Source: Halanaerobium salsuginis (GTDB taxonomy: Bacteria > Bacillota > Halanaerobiia > Halanaerobiales > Halanaerobiaceae). From it: DNA of 60,021 bases. Shown here piece by piece: positions 46,212 to 57,135 of the stretch. The stretch covers positions 1 through 60,021 of the forward strand of contig NZ_FOTI01000016.1 of the NCBI RefSeq assembly GCF_900114545.1, in the 5' to 3' direction. A program made the position numbers and the translations under genes. Under the pieces are notes generated by a model, which saw nothing but the letters and a program-made list of their open reading frames with translations, was not told where the DNA came from and made no database searches. Numbering within the stretch: the first letter of the stretch is position 1; each line of letters opens with the position of its first letter.

Positions 46212-46235
46212 TTAAATTTTGTAGAGGTGAATAAA

Positions 46236-47195
46236 ATGCGTTCTACTCCATCTGATGATCAAGAATTAATGCAGGAAATTGAAGTAAGAAGCAAAGGCAA
46301 AGCTTTTGCTGCTATTTTTGGACTTGCAATCGGAGATGCTTTAGGTGCTTCAGTAGAACAGCAAAAGCGGGATAGTTTTGCTAAGATAACCGAAATGCAA
46401 GCTGGCGGTCCTTTTAACTTAAAAGCTGGTGACTGGACTGATGATACTGCAATGGCACTCTGTCTAGCTCAGAGCTTAATTGAAGCTGGTTTTGATTTAA
46501 AAGATCAGTTAAATAAATATCTTAACTGGTACCAAACTGGTTATTTAAGTTCAACAGGAAAGAGTTTTGGAGTTGGTCAAAACACTTTAAAATCACTACA
46601 ATATTTTGCGGCTGAAAATGAATTGCCGCCAAAATCTGTAAGAGCTGCGGGAAATGGTGCTCTTATGAGATTGGCACCAGTGGCAATTTATTATAAAGAT
46701 AATTTTGCAAGGGCAGTTAATTATGCCGGTAAAAGCTCTTTAACTACTCATAATAATCAGCTCTCTATAGATAGCTGTCGTTATCTGGGGGGAGTTTTGC
46801 AGCAGTTTATTAATGCAAGGCTTAAATTACCTGTATTTAAAGAAAAAGTTTTGCTTGATACTGCCGCTGATTTAAAACTTGAGCCAGATGTAAAAAAAGC
46901 AGTTGAAAATGGTCTGAATTGGGAAAGAGCCGACATAAGATCTGATGGTTTTGTAATTCATACTCTAGAAGCTGCTGTTTGGGCATTTACTAATAGTGAT
47001 AGTTTTGCTGAAGCTCTAATTAAAGCAGTTAATTTAGGTGAAGATACTGATACAGTTGCAGCTGTAACTGGTCAGCTTGCAGGGGCTTTTTATGGTTATT
47101 CAGATATTCCTGATAGATGGTTAAGTAAATTAACTAAGTTTGATTCTATTTACCAGATTACAAAAGAATTATATTATAAAAAAAATAGCAAATAA
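46236..47195 (+). CDS. ADP-ribosylglycohydrolase family (DraG/ARH-like)
   Basis: The 319-residue all-helical protein carries the dimetal (Mg2+/Mn2+) site residues of DraG: GDWTDDTAMAL near residue 70 and LGEDTDTVAAVTGQLAGA near 270, with GLAIGDALGASVE at the start. Members remove ADP-ribose from proteins, DNA or small molecules. The ATG follows AGAGGTGA by 5-8 bases; an in-frame GTG at 46227 overlaps the site. No ADP-ribosyltransferase is nearby. Being downstream of a PRPP synthetase suggests a role in ADP-ribose or nucleotide salvage rather than in a toxin-antitoxin pair; that is inference. Confidence 0.87.
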   Translation: MRSTPSDDQELMQEIEVRSKGKAFAAIFGLAIGDALGASVEQQKRDSFAKITEMQAGGPFNLKAGDWTDDTAMALCLAQSLIEAGFDLKDQLNKYLNWYQTGYLSSTGKSFGVGQNTLKSLQYFAAENELPPKSVRAAGNGALMRLAPVAIYYKDNFARAVNYAGKSSLTTHNNQLSIDSCRYLGGVLQQFINARLKLPVFKEKVLLDTAADLKLEPDVKKAVENGLNWERADIRSDGFVIHTLEAAVWAFTNSDSFAEALIKAVNLGEDTDTVAAVTGQLAGAFYGYSDIPDRWLSKLTKFDSIYQITKELYYKKNSK

Positions 47196-47197
47196 TG

Positions 47198-47232
47198 AAA
47201 TCCCCTTCTAATTTAGAAGGGGATTTTTTACT
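47198..47232 (+). terminator. Terminator after the ADP-ribosylglycohydrolase gene
   Basis: AAATCCCCTTCTA (47198-47210) pairs with TAGAAGGGGATTT (47214-47226), followed by TTTT. Confidence 0.88.
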
Positions 47233-47269
47233 ATAATAAGTACTTAGTTAGCTGAAACATATCTGAAGT

Positions 47270-47689
47270 TTAATAATTTATTTTTTTAGCATATAAATTA
47301 CCTAAATAAGGAAGTAATATTATTTGAGAGCCAATAAAACCAGCCCCTCTTTTATTTTGTTCCATTGCCAATAATAATAAAAAGTGTTCAATAAATCCAT
47401 AACCGATAATCCCCAGCAAAAAACCAACTAGATAGATTATTAAATGAGCTGGATACCAGATATAACTGGGAAGACGATAACGATATTTATTAAACCACAT
47501 TTTTAATTTATTAATTCCCCAAAAAGCTGTTCCAAAAATATAGATAAATAAAATTATAATAAAAAAAGTGATAATTTTACTTAAGCTAAAATAAAAAGTT
47601 AAAATGACAGCTAATAATAATCCAATCAGAGCACTAGTAGTTGCTTTGCGACCTAAATTAATTAAATATTGATCTTGATTATATAGCAT
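47270..47689 (-). CDS. Small membrane protein, unknown function
   Basis: The 139-residue protein has three or four hydrophobic helices (about 18-50 and 80-125) and a basic cytoplasmic loop (KLKMWFNKYRYRLPSY). The EQNKRGAGFIGSQIILLPYLG end recalls small membrane proteins of the DUF-type whose role is unknown. It starts 19 bases after the end of the ArsR-type regulator gene on the same strand, so the two are likely co-transcribed; whether they work together is unclear. The ATG at 47689 follows AGGTGTTAA weakly. Confidence 0.7.
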   Translation of the reverse strand: MLYNQDQYLINLGRKATTSALIGLLLAVILTFYFSLSKIITFFIIILFIYIFGTAFWGINKLKMWFNKYRYRLPSYIWYPAHLIIYLVGFLLGIIGYGFIEHFLLLLAMEQNKRGAGFIGSQIILLPYLGNLYAKKINY

Positions 47690-47708
47690 TAATTTAACAC
47701 CTCAAAAT

Positions 47709-48614
47709 TTATTTATAAATTAAACGCATATAAATATTTTGATTATAATTACCAAAGTTTTTACCAAAAATTGTTAAGCCACCCAGATGATCTTTCATTT
47801 CAGGAACAACTAATTTAAACTTTAATTTGCTTTTATGATCAATATTTAGATCAGTTAAATTCATTTCTGAAATTTTGGAACCATCAATAAAAGTTCCGTA
47901 CTTATTAACAGATAAAAGTTTTAATAATCCATATTGATTCCAATTTGGGTACCACCAACTAGGAGTAAAAATACCTTTAGTTTCACCAAAATCTCCCGGG
48001 CTTGTCCAACTGCCTAATTTAAGTTCATTTAAATAAAAGAAAATATCAGAAGGCCATTCACTGCAAACACCTGGTGCTTCTGAACTAATTTCCATTGAAA
48101 TCTGAAGTTCAATTAATTCCTGACCTGGTTTTAAATAATTAGGCAATCTATACTCGATAAATCCTTTGCTAAACCAGAGAATTTGACTATTTATTCTAGC
48201 TGGATCAGCAAAGTAGCTAGGGTCATCAAATTCACCAATTATATGTTCTTTATTTGCCAGACCACAGGTAGGATAAATATCATAATCAGAAAAATGACCA
48301 ACAGCGATTTCTGATTGATAAAATTTTTCTTCAGTTTTTTTCTTTAAATTAAAAATCAACTTATCTTCATGTAAATAGCATAGTTTTTGATTACCCCGAC
48401 TGGCTGCTTCAGTTGAGACTTTAATTAAGCCGCATTCTTCTAGTTTTTTAACATGAGAAGTAATTGCTCCATTGGTTAAATCAAGCTTTTCTGCCAGTTC
48501 ATTCATATTTAATTTATGATAAACAGATAATAATTCTAAAATTTTTATTCTGGATTCAGAACTTAGTGCTTTAAATGTTTTAAGACCTTCCCGGAGATCA
48601 TCTATTAAGATCAA
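47709..48614 (-). CDS. ArsR-type regulator with large C-terminal domain, linked to arabinan genes
   Basis: The 301-residue protein has an N-terminal winged helix (about 8-75; LSSESRIKILELLSVYHKLNMNELAEKLDLT, HVKKLEECGLI) followed by about 220 residues of beta-rich sequence with many aromatic residues (PSWWYPNWNQYG) that look like a jelly-roll carbohydrate-binding or sensing domain. Ordinary ArsR proteins are ~100 residues and bind metals; the metal-binding cysteines are missing. It diverges from the secreted GH43 gene, so it probably controls arabinan use in response to an oligosaccharide or sugar. ATG with AGGAGG. Confidence 0.8.
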   Translation of the reverse strand: MILIDDLREGLKTFKALSSESRIKILELLSVYHKLNMNELAEKLDLTNGAITSHVKKLEECGLIKVSTEAASRGNQKLCYLHEDKLIFNLKKKTEEKFYQSEIAVGHFSDYDIYPTCGLANKEHIIGEFDDPSYFADPARINSQILWFSKGFIEYRLPNYLKPGQELIELQISMEISSEAPGVCSEWPSDIFFYLNELKLGSWTSPGDFGETKGIFTPSWWYPNWNQYGLLKLLSVNKYGTFIDGSKISEMNLTDLNIDHKSKLKFKLVVPEMKDHLGGLTIFGKNFGNYNQNIYMRLIYK

Positions 48615-48923
48615 ATCTGCTCCTCCTTAATTAACAAGAAAACTTTATTTTAGTCAATTATAAAACAAAAGTTTTAAAAAAGCAAATACCGATTTTTGAA
48701 TAATAAAGCAAGATAATAATTAGAAAATATAAGTGACTGTAATTTATTAATAAGCTGCCTTTAGTTAATTCAAAAAATTAAGAAAACTTATTTGAATCCT
48801 AATTTTTTTTATGCTATAATTTTATTTATGATTAAATAACTTGAATAACTAATAAAATAATACTTAATAATAGTATTTTATAAAAACTTCTTTAAAATTT
48901 TATTTAAAAAGAGGGTGGTATTT
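48615..48923. promoter_or_regulatory. Divergent control region of the arabinan locus
   Basis: The 309 bases hold a plus-strand promoter TTGAAT (48792-48797), 17-base spacer, TATAAT (48815-48820) with an extended -10 (TGC before it). An inverted repeat ATTCAAA (48768-48774) with TTTGAAT (48791-48797) covers the -35 and is a candidate operator. A second, weaker repeat AATACT/AGTATT lies at 48859-48877 in the leader. The rest is very A/T-rich with no gene. Confidence 0.55.
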
Positions 48924-50345
48924 GTGAAAAAATATATTTTTTTAATATTATTAGTCAGCATTTTATTTAAGCCAGCTATAACATACAGTCAAGTAGATCA
49001 AAAACCCAATAATGTTAGTGTTCATGACCCTTCAGTCATAAAAGTCAATAAGACATATTATGTTTTTGGCTCACATTTAGCAGCTGCCAAAAGTAATGAC
49101 TTAATAAATTGGATTCAGATATCAACCGCTCCAACGAAAGGCAATAAATTAGTTCCTAATCCAACCCGAGAATTTTCTGAAGCATTAAAGTGGGCGCAAA
49201 CCGATACTTTCTGGGCACCTGATATAATTAAGTTAAACAATAAATTTTATTTATACTACTGCAATTGTGAGGGAAGTTCTCCCAGAGCAGATATTGGAAT
49301 CGCAACTTCAGATAAAATTGAAGGTCCATATCATAACCAGGGAATGTTCTTAAAATCTGGTATGTGGGATAAAGCAAGTGAAGATGGGACTATTTATGAT
49401 GCTACTAAACATCCTAATACAGTTGATCCAAATCTATTTTTTGATCATAATAGTAGATTATGGATGGTATATGGTTCTTATTCAGGTGGCATTTTTCTAC
49501 TAAAAATGAATTCGCAAACTGGAAAACCAGAACCTGGACAAGGTTATGGCAAAAAATTATTAGGTGGTAATCACAGTCGTATTGAAGGACCTTATATAAT
49601 TTATAATCCTGAGACAGAATATTATTATTTATTTTTAAGCTATGGAGGACTTAGTGCAAATGGAGGTTATAATATCAGGGTTGCTCGTTCTAAAAAAGTT
49701 ACTGGTCCTTATTATGATAATCTTGGCCATAATATGATAAATGCCCATGGCTCAGCCGAAAAATTTTTTGATGATAAGGCTATCGAACCATATGGAGTTA
49801 AATTGCTTGGTAATTTTCAATTTTATAATAAAAATAAAAAAGCAGCAGGGATTGGGTATGTCTCTCCTGGACACAATTCAGTTTATTATGATAAAGAAAA
49901 AGATAAATATTTTATTTTTTTTCATACAAGATTTCCTGGCCGGGGAGAATATCATGAACTCCGGGTACACCAAATGTTTTTTAATCAGCAGGGATGGCCG
50001 GTAATTGCGCCACATCGTTATCATGGAGAAACTATTAAAAAATATTCTAAGGCAGATATTGTTGGTCAGTATGCTTTTATCAATCATGGTCAAAAAATCA
50101 GCTCGCAAATTAAAAATTCTAGTTTAATTAAACTTAATTCAGATGGCAGTATTACTGGTTCTTTAAACGGGTCATGGCAGAAAACTGCTCAATATGGAAT
50201 AAATTTGACAATTGCAGGAGATAATTATAATGGTATTTTAATAAAAACATGGGATAGCAGCTTGCAAAAAAAAGTTATCTCATTTACTGCAATAGCAAAA
50301 AGTGGTAATAAAGCCATCTGGGGCAGCAAATTAGCTAATAACTAG
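48924..50345 (+). CDS. Secreted GH43 endo-arabinanase
   Basis: The 473-residue protein has a signal peptide (KKYIFLILLVSILFKPAITYS) and a five-bladed GH43 propeller. The catalytic residues are visible: Asp in VHDPSVIK, the modulating Asp in NTVDPNLFFDH, and the acid Glu in RIEGPYI. SPGHNSVYYD and FFHTRFPGRGEYHELRVHQMF are those of the Abn2-type endo-1,5-alpha-L-arabinanases, which are about 470 residues and have a C-terminal beta domain; the length fits. It cuts arabinan outside the cell. The GTG at 48924 follows GAGGG by 8 bases. First gene of the arabinan cluster. Confidence 0.9.
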   Translation: MKKYIFLILLVSILFKPAITYSQVDQKPNNVSVHDPSVIKVNKTYYVFGSHLAAAKSNDLINWIQISTAPTKGNKLVPNPTREFSEALKWAQTDTFWAPDIIKLNNKFYLYYCNCEGSSPRADIGIATSDKIEGPYHNQGMFLKSGMWDKASEDGTIYDATKHPNTVDPNLFFDHNSRLWMVYGSYSGGIFLLKMNSQTGKPEPGQGYGKKLLGGNHSRIEGPYIIYNPETEYYYLFLSYGGLSANGGYNIRVARSKKVTGPYYDNLGHNMINAHGSAEKFFDDKAIEPYGVKLLGNFQFYNKNKKAAGIGYVSPGHNSVYYDKEKDKYFIFFHTRFPGRGEYHELRVHQMFFNQQGWPVIAPHRYHGETIKKYSKADIVGQYAFINHGQKISSQIKNSSLIKLNSDGSITGSLNGSWQKTAQYGINLTIAGDNYNGILIKTWDSSLQKKVISFTAIAKSGNKAIWGSKLANN

Positions 50346-50360
50346 AATTTATTAAATAAT

Positions 50361-50389
50361 TTGACTAATTTATTCAAAGCATATATAAT
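50361..50389 (+). promoter_or_regulatory. Promoter of the GH51 gene
   Basis: TTGACT (50361-50366), 17-base spacer, perfect TATAAT (50384-50389), leaving a leader of about 140 bases of A/T-rich sequence before abfA. This suggests that abfA and following genes are transcribed separately from the secreted GH43. Confidence 0.65.
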
Positions 50390-50486
50390 TTTATTAAATT
50401 TATAAATGTTTTATTTTTGCTGTTTTTTTAAGTTTTATTTTAATATTAACTAAAATAGTTTAGATATTAAATAAAATATTAATTAA

Positions 50487-52040
<1,554 letters not shown>

Positions 52041-52115
52041 TCAATTTAATATGGTGTAGTTTGAAATATAAAAAATTTATTACTTAAATATAATATTTTT
52101 GAGGAGGAATTTAAA

Positions 52116-53600
52116 ATTAATAATTTAACTATTAATCTTAAACAAAAAAAAGCCAAAATAAATCCCGAAATATATGGACATTTCGCTGAGCATTTAGGCA
52201 GATGTATTTACGGAGGTTTCTGGGTAGGAGAAAACTCAGATATTCCTAATTATCAGGGAATTAGAAAAAATGTAGTAGATGCACTACGTAAAATAAAAAT
52301 TCCAGTTTTACGCTGGCCGGGAGGTTGCTTTGCTGATGAATATCACTGGCAGGATGGAGTTGGACCTCGTTCTGAAAGAATGAAAATGGTCAATACTCAT
52401 TGGGGTGGGGTAACTGAAAATAATCATTTTGGTACCCATGAATTTATGCAGTTATGTGAACTTTTAGAAGCTGAACCATATATCTCTGGCAATCTAGGCA
52501 GTGGTACAATTAAAGAAATGCAGGATTGGGTTGATTATATAACTTTTCCTGGAGAATCACCTATGGCAGATTGGCGGCGAGAAAATGGCCAAACTGAACC
52601 ATGGCATTTAAAATATTTTGGAGTTGGTAATGAAAACTGGGGTTGTGGTGGTAACATGGAACCAGAATATTATGCTGACCAGTATCGAAATTATCAAACT
52701 TATGTAAGAAATCATGGTGAAAATAAAATATTTAAAATTGCCTGTGGAGCAAATATTGATGATTATAATTGGACAGAAGTACTAATGAAAAAAGCAGCTG
52801 ATTTAATGGATGGCTTAAGTTTGCACTATTATACAATACCGGGAGATTTTGATACTGGTAAAGGAGCAGCAACTGGTTTTCCAACAGAAGAATGGGCAAT
52901 CACCTTAAAAAAAGCTCTAAGAATTGAAGAATTAATCAAACGGCACAGCAGTATTATGGATCAGTATGATCCTGAAAAAAGAGTTGCTCTAATTGTTGAT
53001 GAATGGGGCAGTTGGTATGACGTTGAACCAGGGACCAATCCTGGCTTTCTTTATCAGCAGAACACTTTACGTGATGCTCTAGTTGCTGGAGTTAGTTTAA
53101 ATATATTTAATCAATATGCAGAGCGGGTTAAAATGGCTAATATTGCTCAAACTGCTAATGTACTCCAGGCAATGGTCTTAACTGATCAGGAAAAAATGAT
53201 TTTAACACCTAGCTATCATGTATTTGAGATGTATAAAGTACATCAAAATGCCAATTTATTAGAATTTAATTTAGAAACAGAGGATTATAAGTTTAAAAAT
53301 AGTGAAATGCCAGCTTTAAATGCTTCAGTTTCCAGAAATAATTCTGGAGAAATTAATTTAACTATTTGTAATTTAAATCATCAAGATAAAATTAAAATTA
53401 GGGTTGATTTATTTGATCAGGAAGAAAAATTAACTAAAATTAATGGCAGATATCTGACCGCAGATCAGCTTGATGATCATAATACATTTGCTGAACCCGA
53501 AAAAATAAAGCCTGCTGCTTATCAAAATTTAATATTAAATGAAAATAATTTTATAGTAGAACTACCAGCTGCTTCTGTTTCTGTAATTACACTTAGTTAA
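52116..53600 (+). CDS. Second GH51 alpha-L-arabinofuranosidase, apparent ATT start
   Basis: The 494-residue enzyme has Glu173 ([11 protein letters not shown]) and Glu296 (VDEWGSWYD) as catalytic pair. Homology starts well before the first in-frame ATG (52380): [20 protein letters not shown] and [18 protein letters not shown] lie upstream and are required parts of the barrel. Between the in-frame stop at 52062 and 52380 there is no ATG, GTG or TTG codon. An AGGAGG at 52102-52107 sits 8 bases before an ATT at 52116, giving start (M/I)NNLTINLK, where orthologues begin. ATT is a rare start, discriminated by IF3. A mutation or read error from ATG is possible. The subgroup differs from the preceding AbfA and may prefer other linkages. 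Confidence 0.88.
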   Translation: MNNLTINLKQKKAKINPEIYGHFAEHLGRCIYGGFWVGENSDIPNYQGIRKNVVDALRKIKIPVLRWPGGCFADEYHWQDGVGPRSERMKMVNTHWGGVTENNHFGTHEFMQLCELLEAEPYISGNLGSGTIKEMQDWVDYITFPGESPMADWRRENGQTEPWHLKYFGVGNENWGCGGNMEPEYYADQYRNYQTYVRNHGENKIFKIACGANIDDYNWTEVLMKKAADLMDGLSLHYYTIPGDFDTGKGAATGFPTEEWAITLKKALRIEELIKRHSSIMDQYDPEKRVALIVDEWGSWYDVEPGTNPGFLYQQNTLRDALVAGVSLNIFNQYAERVKMANIAQTANVLQAMVLTDQEKMILTPSYHVFEMYKVHQNANLLEFNLETEDYKFKNSEMPALNASVSRNNSGEINLTICNLNHQDKIKIRVDLFDQEEKLTKINGRYLTADQLDDHNTFAEPEKIKPAAYQNLILNENNFIVELPAASVSVITLS

Positions 53601-53634
53601 AATTAATTTTAATTAAAAGGAGGTTATATTTTTA

Positions 53635-54819
53635 ATGGCAAAGAAAAAATATAATGCTGAAATCAAAAAAATAGATCAAATCAAAATTAAATTAAAACCA
53701 GGTGAAAGAGCTAAATTACCAGAAAAAGTAAAAATATATCTGACTGACGAAATTTATAGTTATCGTGGTGTTGACTGGGAAGCAATTGATTACCAACAGT
53801 TAACAGAAACTGGTAATTATCGTTTGAAGGGAGATTTACATCAACTTGATTATCCTGAACCATTAGTTGAGCAAAGAGCTGATCCTTATATTTATCGACA
53901 TCAGGATGGTTATTATTATTTTACTGGCTCACATCCTGATTATGATCAAATTGTACTGCGGCGGTCGCAAACAATTGCTGGCCTGAAAGATGCTGCTGAA
54001 ACAGTTATCTGGCAGAAACATGCTGCTGGAAAAATGAGCCAGCATATTTGGGCACCAGAAATACATTTTATTAATGATAAATGGTATATTTATTTTGCAG
54101 CCAGCAAAACAGATGATATCTGGGCATTGAGGCCATATGTTCTTGAGTGTTCAGCTGCTGATCCATTGCAGGGAAAATGGGTAGAAAAAGGAGAAATAGA
54201 TTTAAATTTTAAAAGTTTTAGCCTTGATGCTACTACCTTTACTCATCAGAATAAAAGATATTTAGTCTGGGCACAAAAAGTTAATAATAATACCATTTCG
54301 AATTTATATATTGGAGAACTAGCAAATCCCTGGCAATTAAAGGATAAACAATTTTTGTTATCAAAGCCAGAATATGACTGGGAAACTATTGGTTTTGATG
54401 TAAATGAAGGGGCAGCAGTTTTAAAACGTAACGGTAAAATATTTATTTCTTTTTCTGCTAGTGAAACAAGTGCTAACTACTGTATGGGATTATTGGAAGC
54501 TGATCAGGAAAGTAATCTACTTGATAAAAACTCATGGCATAAATCAGAACAACCTGTTTTTAGTAGTTCAGAGCTTACTTCACTTTATGGCCCGGGCCAT
54601 AACTCATTTACCAAAAGTGAGGATGGAATAACAGATCTTTTAGTATATCATGCTCGACCATATAAAAAAATTGAAGGCAATCCACTCTATGATCCTAATC
54701 GTCATGGTAGAATTCAGGAGCTCTTCTGGCAGAAAAATGGTAAACCTTACTTTGCTTATCCAGGTTTAAGAGTCGATGATAGAAAAGTAGTTTCTGCAGA
54801 AATACAATTAGCAGAATAA
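53635..54819 (+). CDS. GH43 arabinofuranosidase with N-terminal Ig-like (Big_4) domain
   Basis: The 394-residue protein starts with about 65 residues of bacterial Ig-like type (LKPGERAKLPEKVKIYLTD, VDWEAIDYQQ, GNYRLKG), then a GH43 propeller. Catalytic positions: Asp in EQRADPYIYRHQDG, Asp in FSLDATTF, Glu in DVNEGAAVLKRNG; GPGHNSF follows. No signal peptide, so it acts inside the cell, where an Ig-like domain is unexpected. It probably removes arabinose or xylose side units from oligomers. ATG with AAAGGAGG, 34 bases after the GH51 stop, same operon. Confidence 0.88.
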   Translation: MAKKKYNAEIKKIDQIKIKLKPGERAKLPEKVKIYLTDEIYSYRGVDWEAIDYQQLTETGNYRLKGDLHQLDYPEPLVEQRADPYIYRHQDGYYYFTGSHPDYDQIVLRRSQTIAGLKDAAETVIWQKHAAGKMSQHIWAPEIHFINDKWYIYFAASKTDDIWALRPYVLECSAADPLQGKWVEKGEIDLNFKSFSLDATTFTHQNKRYLVWAQKVNNNTISNLYIGELANPWQLKDKQFLLSKPEYDWETIGFDVNEGAAVLKRNGKIFISFSASETSANYCMGLLEADQESNLLDKNSWHKSEQPVFSSSELTSLYGPGHNSFTKSEDGITDLLVYHARPYKKIEGNPLYDPNRHGRIQELFWQKNGKPYFAYPGLRVDDRKVVSAEIQLAE

Positions 54820-54913
54820 ATTATATAATTATTTTAGTAAAATAAAATTAATTAAATACTGATAATTTTAGCCTACTGATCGTTGGTCTGACTTTTAAAA
54901 AGGAGGAATTTTT

Positions 54914-55780
54914 ATGAGATACAGAAAACTTGGTAAAACAGGTTTAAAAGTTTCTGAACTTGCTTTTGGTGGAATTATGCTTATGGATAATGAACGTAAA
55001 CAAGCCGAACAAATAGTAGCAGAATCAATTGAAGCAGGTATTAACTTTTTCGATGTTGGACCAACTTATGGTAATGCTCAACAAGTTCTAGGATCTGTCT
55101 TAAGTCCCTATAGAAAGCAAATTATTTTGGCCAATAAAACTGAACCTGGGCAAAACAAAAAACAGGTTAGAAAAGATATAGAAAATTCGCTCAAATTATT
55201 AAAAACTGATTACTTTGACCTTTATCAACTACATGAAGTAACAGACAGAAAATCTCTTAACAAAGCTCTCTCACCTGGAGGAGCCTTAGAAGCAATTCAA
55301 GAAGCACAGCAGGAAGGACTAATAAAAAACATTGGATTTTCTGCTCATCAAGAATGGGCAGCTCTTCAGTTGATGGATAGTTATGATTTTGCTACTGTGA
55401 TGTTTCCAATCAATTGGAATTACTGGCTTAGTTATCAACAAGGAGCAGAAGTTATTAAAAAAGCTCAACTTAAAGAAATGGGAATTATTGCAATTAAATC
55501 ACTAGCCCAACGACGCTGGCAGGAGGGAAAAAAAGAAAATTATCATACCTGGTATAAACCAATCTATGATAATCCAGAACTGGCTGAGTTAGCTCTAAAA
55601 TTTACACTTTCCCAACCAGTCGCAACTGCTGTTAGTCCTGGTGATAGTCGAATGCTAAGACTGGCTCTTTCTTTATACAAAGAAAATCAAAAAAGACTCC
55701 AGATTAGCCAGAGTGAATTAGACCAATTAAAAGAAATGATTAATGACTATGGGGGTCAGTTATATCCAATTCCTGACTAA
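54914..55780 (+). CDS. Aldo/keto reductase
   Basis: A 288-residue TIM-barrel oxidoreductase beginning MRYRKLGKTGLKVSELAFGG. The catalytic tetrad is visible: Asp and Tyr in FFDVGPTYGNA, Lys in LANKTEPG and His in LYQLHEV. A late region with TAVSPGDSRML takes the NADPH-binding place. Its position after four arabinan genes suggests a role with pentoses or with aldehydes arising from them, though members are broad in substrate. ATG with AAAGGAGG; 94 bases from the GH43 gene. Confidence 0.88.
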   Translation: MRYRKLGKTGLKVSELAFGGIMLMDNERKQAEQIVAESIEAGINFFDVGPTYGNAQQVLGSVLSPYRKQIILANKTEPGQNKKQVRKDIENSLKLLKTDYFDLYQLHEVTDRKSLNKALSPGGALEAIQEAQQEGLIKNIGFSAHQEWAALQLMDSYDFATVMFPINWNYWLSYQQGAEVIKKAQLKEMGIIAIKSLAQRRWQEGKKENYHTWYKPIYDNPELAELALKFTLSQPVATAVSPGDSRMLRLALSLYKENQKRLQISQSELDQLKEMINDYGGQLYPIPD

Positions 55781-55785
55781 ATAAT

Positions 55786-57039
55786 TTAATTAGTTTTTTC
55801 TGCTAAAAGTTGATCAATAAATTGACGAGCACTTCTGCCCGAGCGCCCATTATTCCATTTGCTCCAGCGAAGTGCTTTTTTATCTAAAAGTTCAGCTGTT
55901 AACTCAATTTCTTCCTGTTGAGCAAGCTCATGCACAATCTCTAGATATTTTTCCTGTTCAGGTGTATTAAACATAATAGTTAAACCAAATCTTTCAGCTA
56001 AAGACAACTTTTCATTTAAAATATCATTTTTATGTACTTCAGATTGGCGATCCTGCCATTTTTCTCTAACTAAATGACGACGATTACTAGTTGCATAAAA
56101 TAAGACATTTTGGGGACGTGCTTCAATTCCACCTTCCATAATAGCTTTCAAATACTTATAATCAGTTTCAAATTCTTCAAAAGAAAGATCATCCATAAAA
56201 ATAATGAAATAAAGGCCTCGCTGACTGAGCAGTTTTAAAATAACAGGTAGCTCTTTAATTTGCTGATTATTAATTTCTACCAATCGCAATCCCTGGCTGG
56301 CAAATTTATTTAAAAGAGCTTTAACAGATGATGACTTGCCAGTACCGCTATCACCATATAATAAAACATTGTGAGCTCTTTTATCATTTAGAAAATTTTG
56401 GGTATTTTCAATTAAAAGCTGCTGCTGCTTGGAATAAGAAATTAATTGCTTAAAGCTGATCTGATCAGGATTATTTATTTTTTGCAGATTATTATTTTGC
56501 CAGTAGAAGGCAGAGCTTTGATTTAAAATACCTACTCCAGACTGATAAAAGAATTGATTTAACTGAATTAACTGTTCTGTTACTGAAGAGTCAACTTTAA
56601 TTATTTCATTATAATCGATTCTATTATTCTTACTTTTTTGTGGAGAATAATTAGTTAGGAAATTAAATTCACTTTGATTGAAATAATCTAATAGATCAGC
56701 TAATTTAATTTTCAACAATTTATTAATTAAAGTAAGTTCTTTATAAGCTAGTTGATAAAGACTGCTCTCAACAGTTAAAACATTTTTTTCAGCTGCCTGA
56801 GTGAAAGGATTTTCATCACTGATCAGTAGAAATTTTAAATAAGACTGTAAAATATCACCAGTTAGCTGATTAGCTTCAGCAAAATCAATTAATTGATAAA
56901 GCTGATTATTAAATGCAGAACGATCTTTTTGAGCAATATTTAATAAAAGATCTCCTACAAATGGACTTTCTTTTAATTTTTTAAATAAAATAAGCTCCTT
57001 GACTTCTCTTAATGACAAATAAATTTTTTCTTTATTCAT
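55786..57039 (-). CDS. DUF815 AAA-type ATPase
   Basis: The 417-residue protein has an N-terminal helical part of unknown role and a C-terminal AAA-like ATPase: Walker A GDSGTGKSS (about 230), Walker B YFIIFMDDLSFEEFE, and an arginine-rich late segment (RSGRSARQF). This is the DUF815 family. FYATSNRRHLVREKW is a typical sensor-1 region. Function is not known; membership is conserved in Firmicutes. ATG with AAGGAG. It is convergent with the aldo/keto reductase gene, 5 bases between stops, and divergent from the GH31 gene. Confidence 0.87.
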   Translation of the reverse strand: MNKEKIYLSLREVKELILFKKLKESPFVGDLLLNIAQKDRSAFNNQLYQLIDFAEANQLTGDILQSYLKFLLISDENPFTQAAEKNVLTVESSLYQLAYKELTLINKLLKIKLADLLDYFNQSEFNFLTNYSPQKSKNNRIDYNEIIKVDSSVTEQLIQLNQFFYQSGVGILNQSSAFYWQNNNLQKINNPDQISFKQLISYSKQQQLLIENTQNFLNDKRAHNVLLYGDSGTGKSSSVKALLNKFASQGLRLVEINNQQIKELPVILKLLSQRGLYFIIFMDDLSFEEFETDYKYLKAIMEGGIEARPQNVLFYATSNRRHLVREKWQDRQSEVHKNDILNEKLSLAERFGLTIMFNTPEQEKYLEIVHELAQQEEIELTAELLDKKALRWSKWNNGRSGRSARQFIDQLLAEKTN

Positions 57040-57135
57040 TTTCTCAACTCCTTAACTACTTAACTAGATATTTATTCTTATAGTATAATAGTATAACAAA
57101 AAAAGATTTATATTTCAGGAAAAAAATAAATTTTC

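Noticed and set aside
52380-53600. GH51 gene beginning at the first ATG (52380)
   Set aside because: This would remove 88 residues with conserved GH51 barrel sequence; the frame clearly continues upstream to a ribosome binding site and ATT codon.
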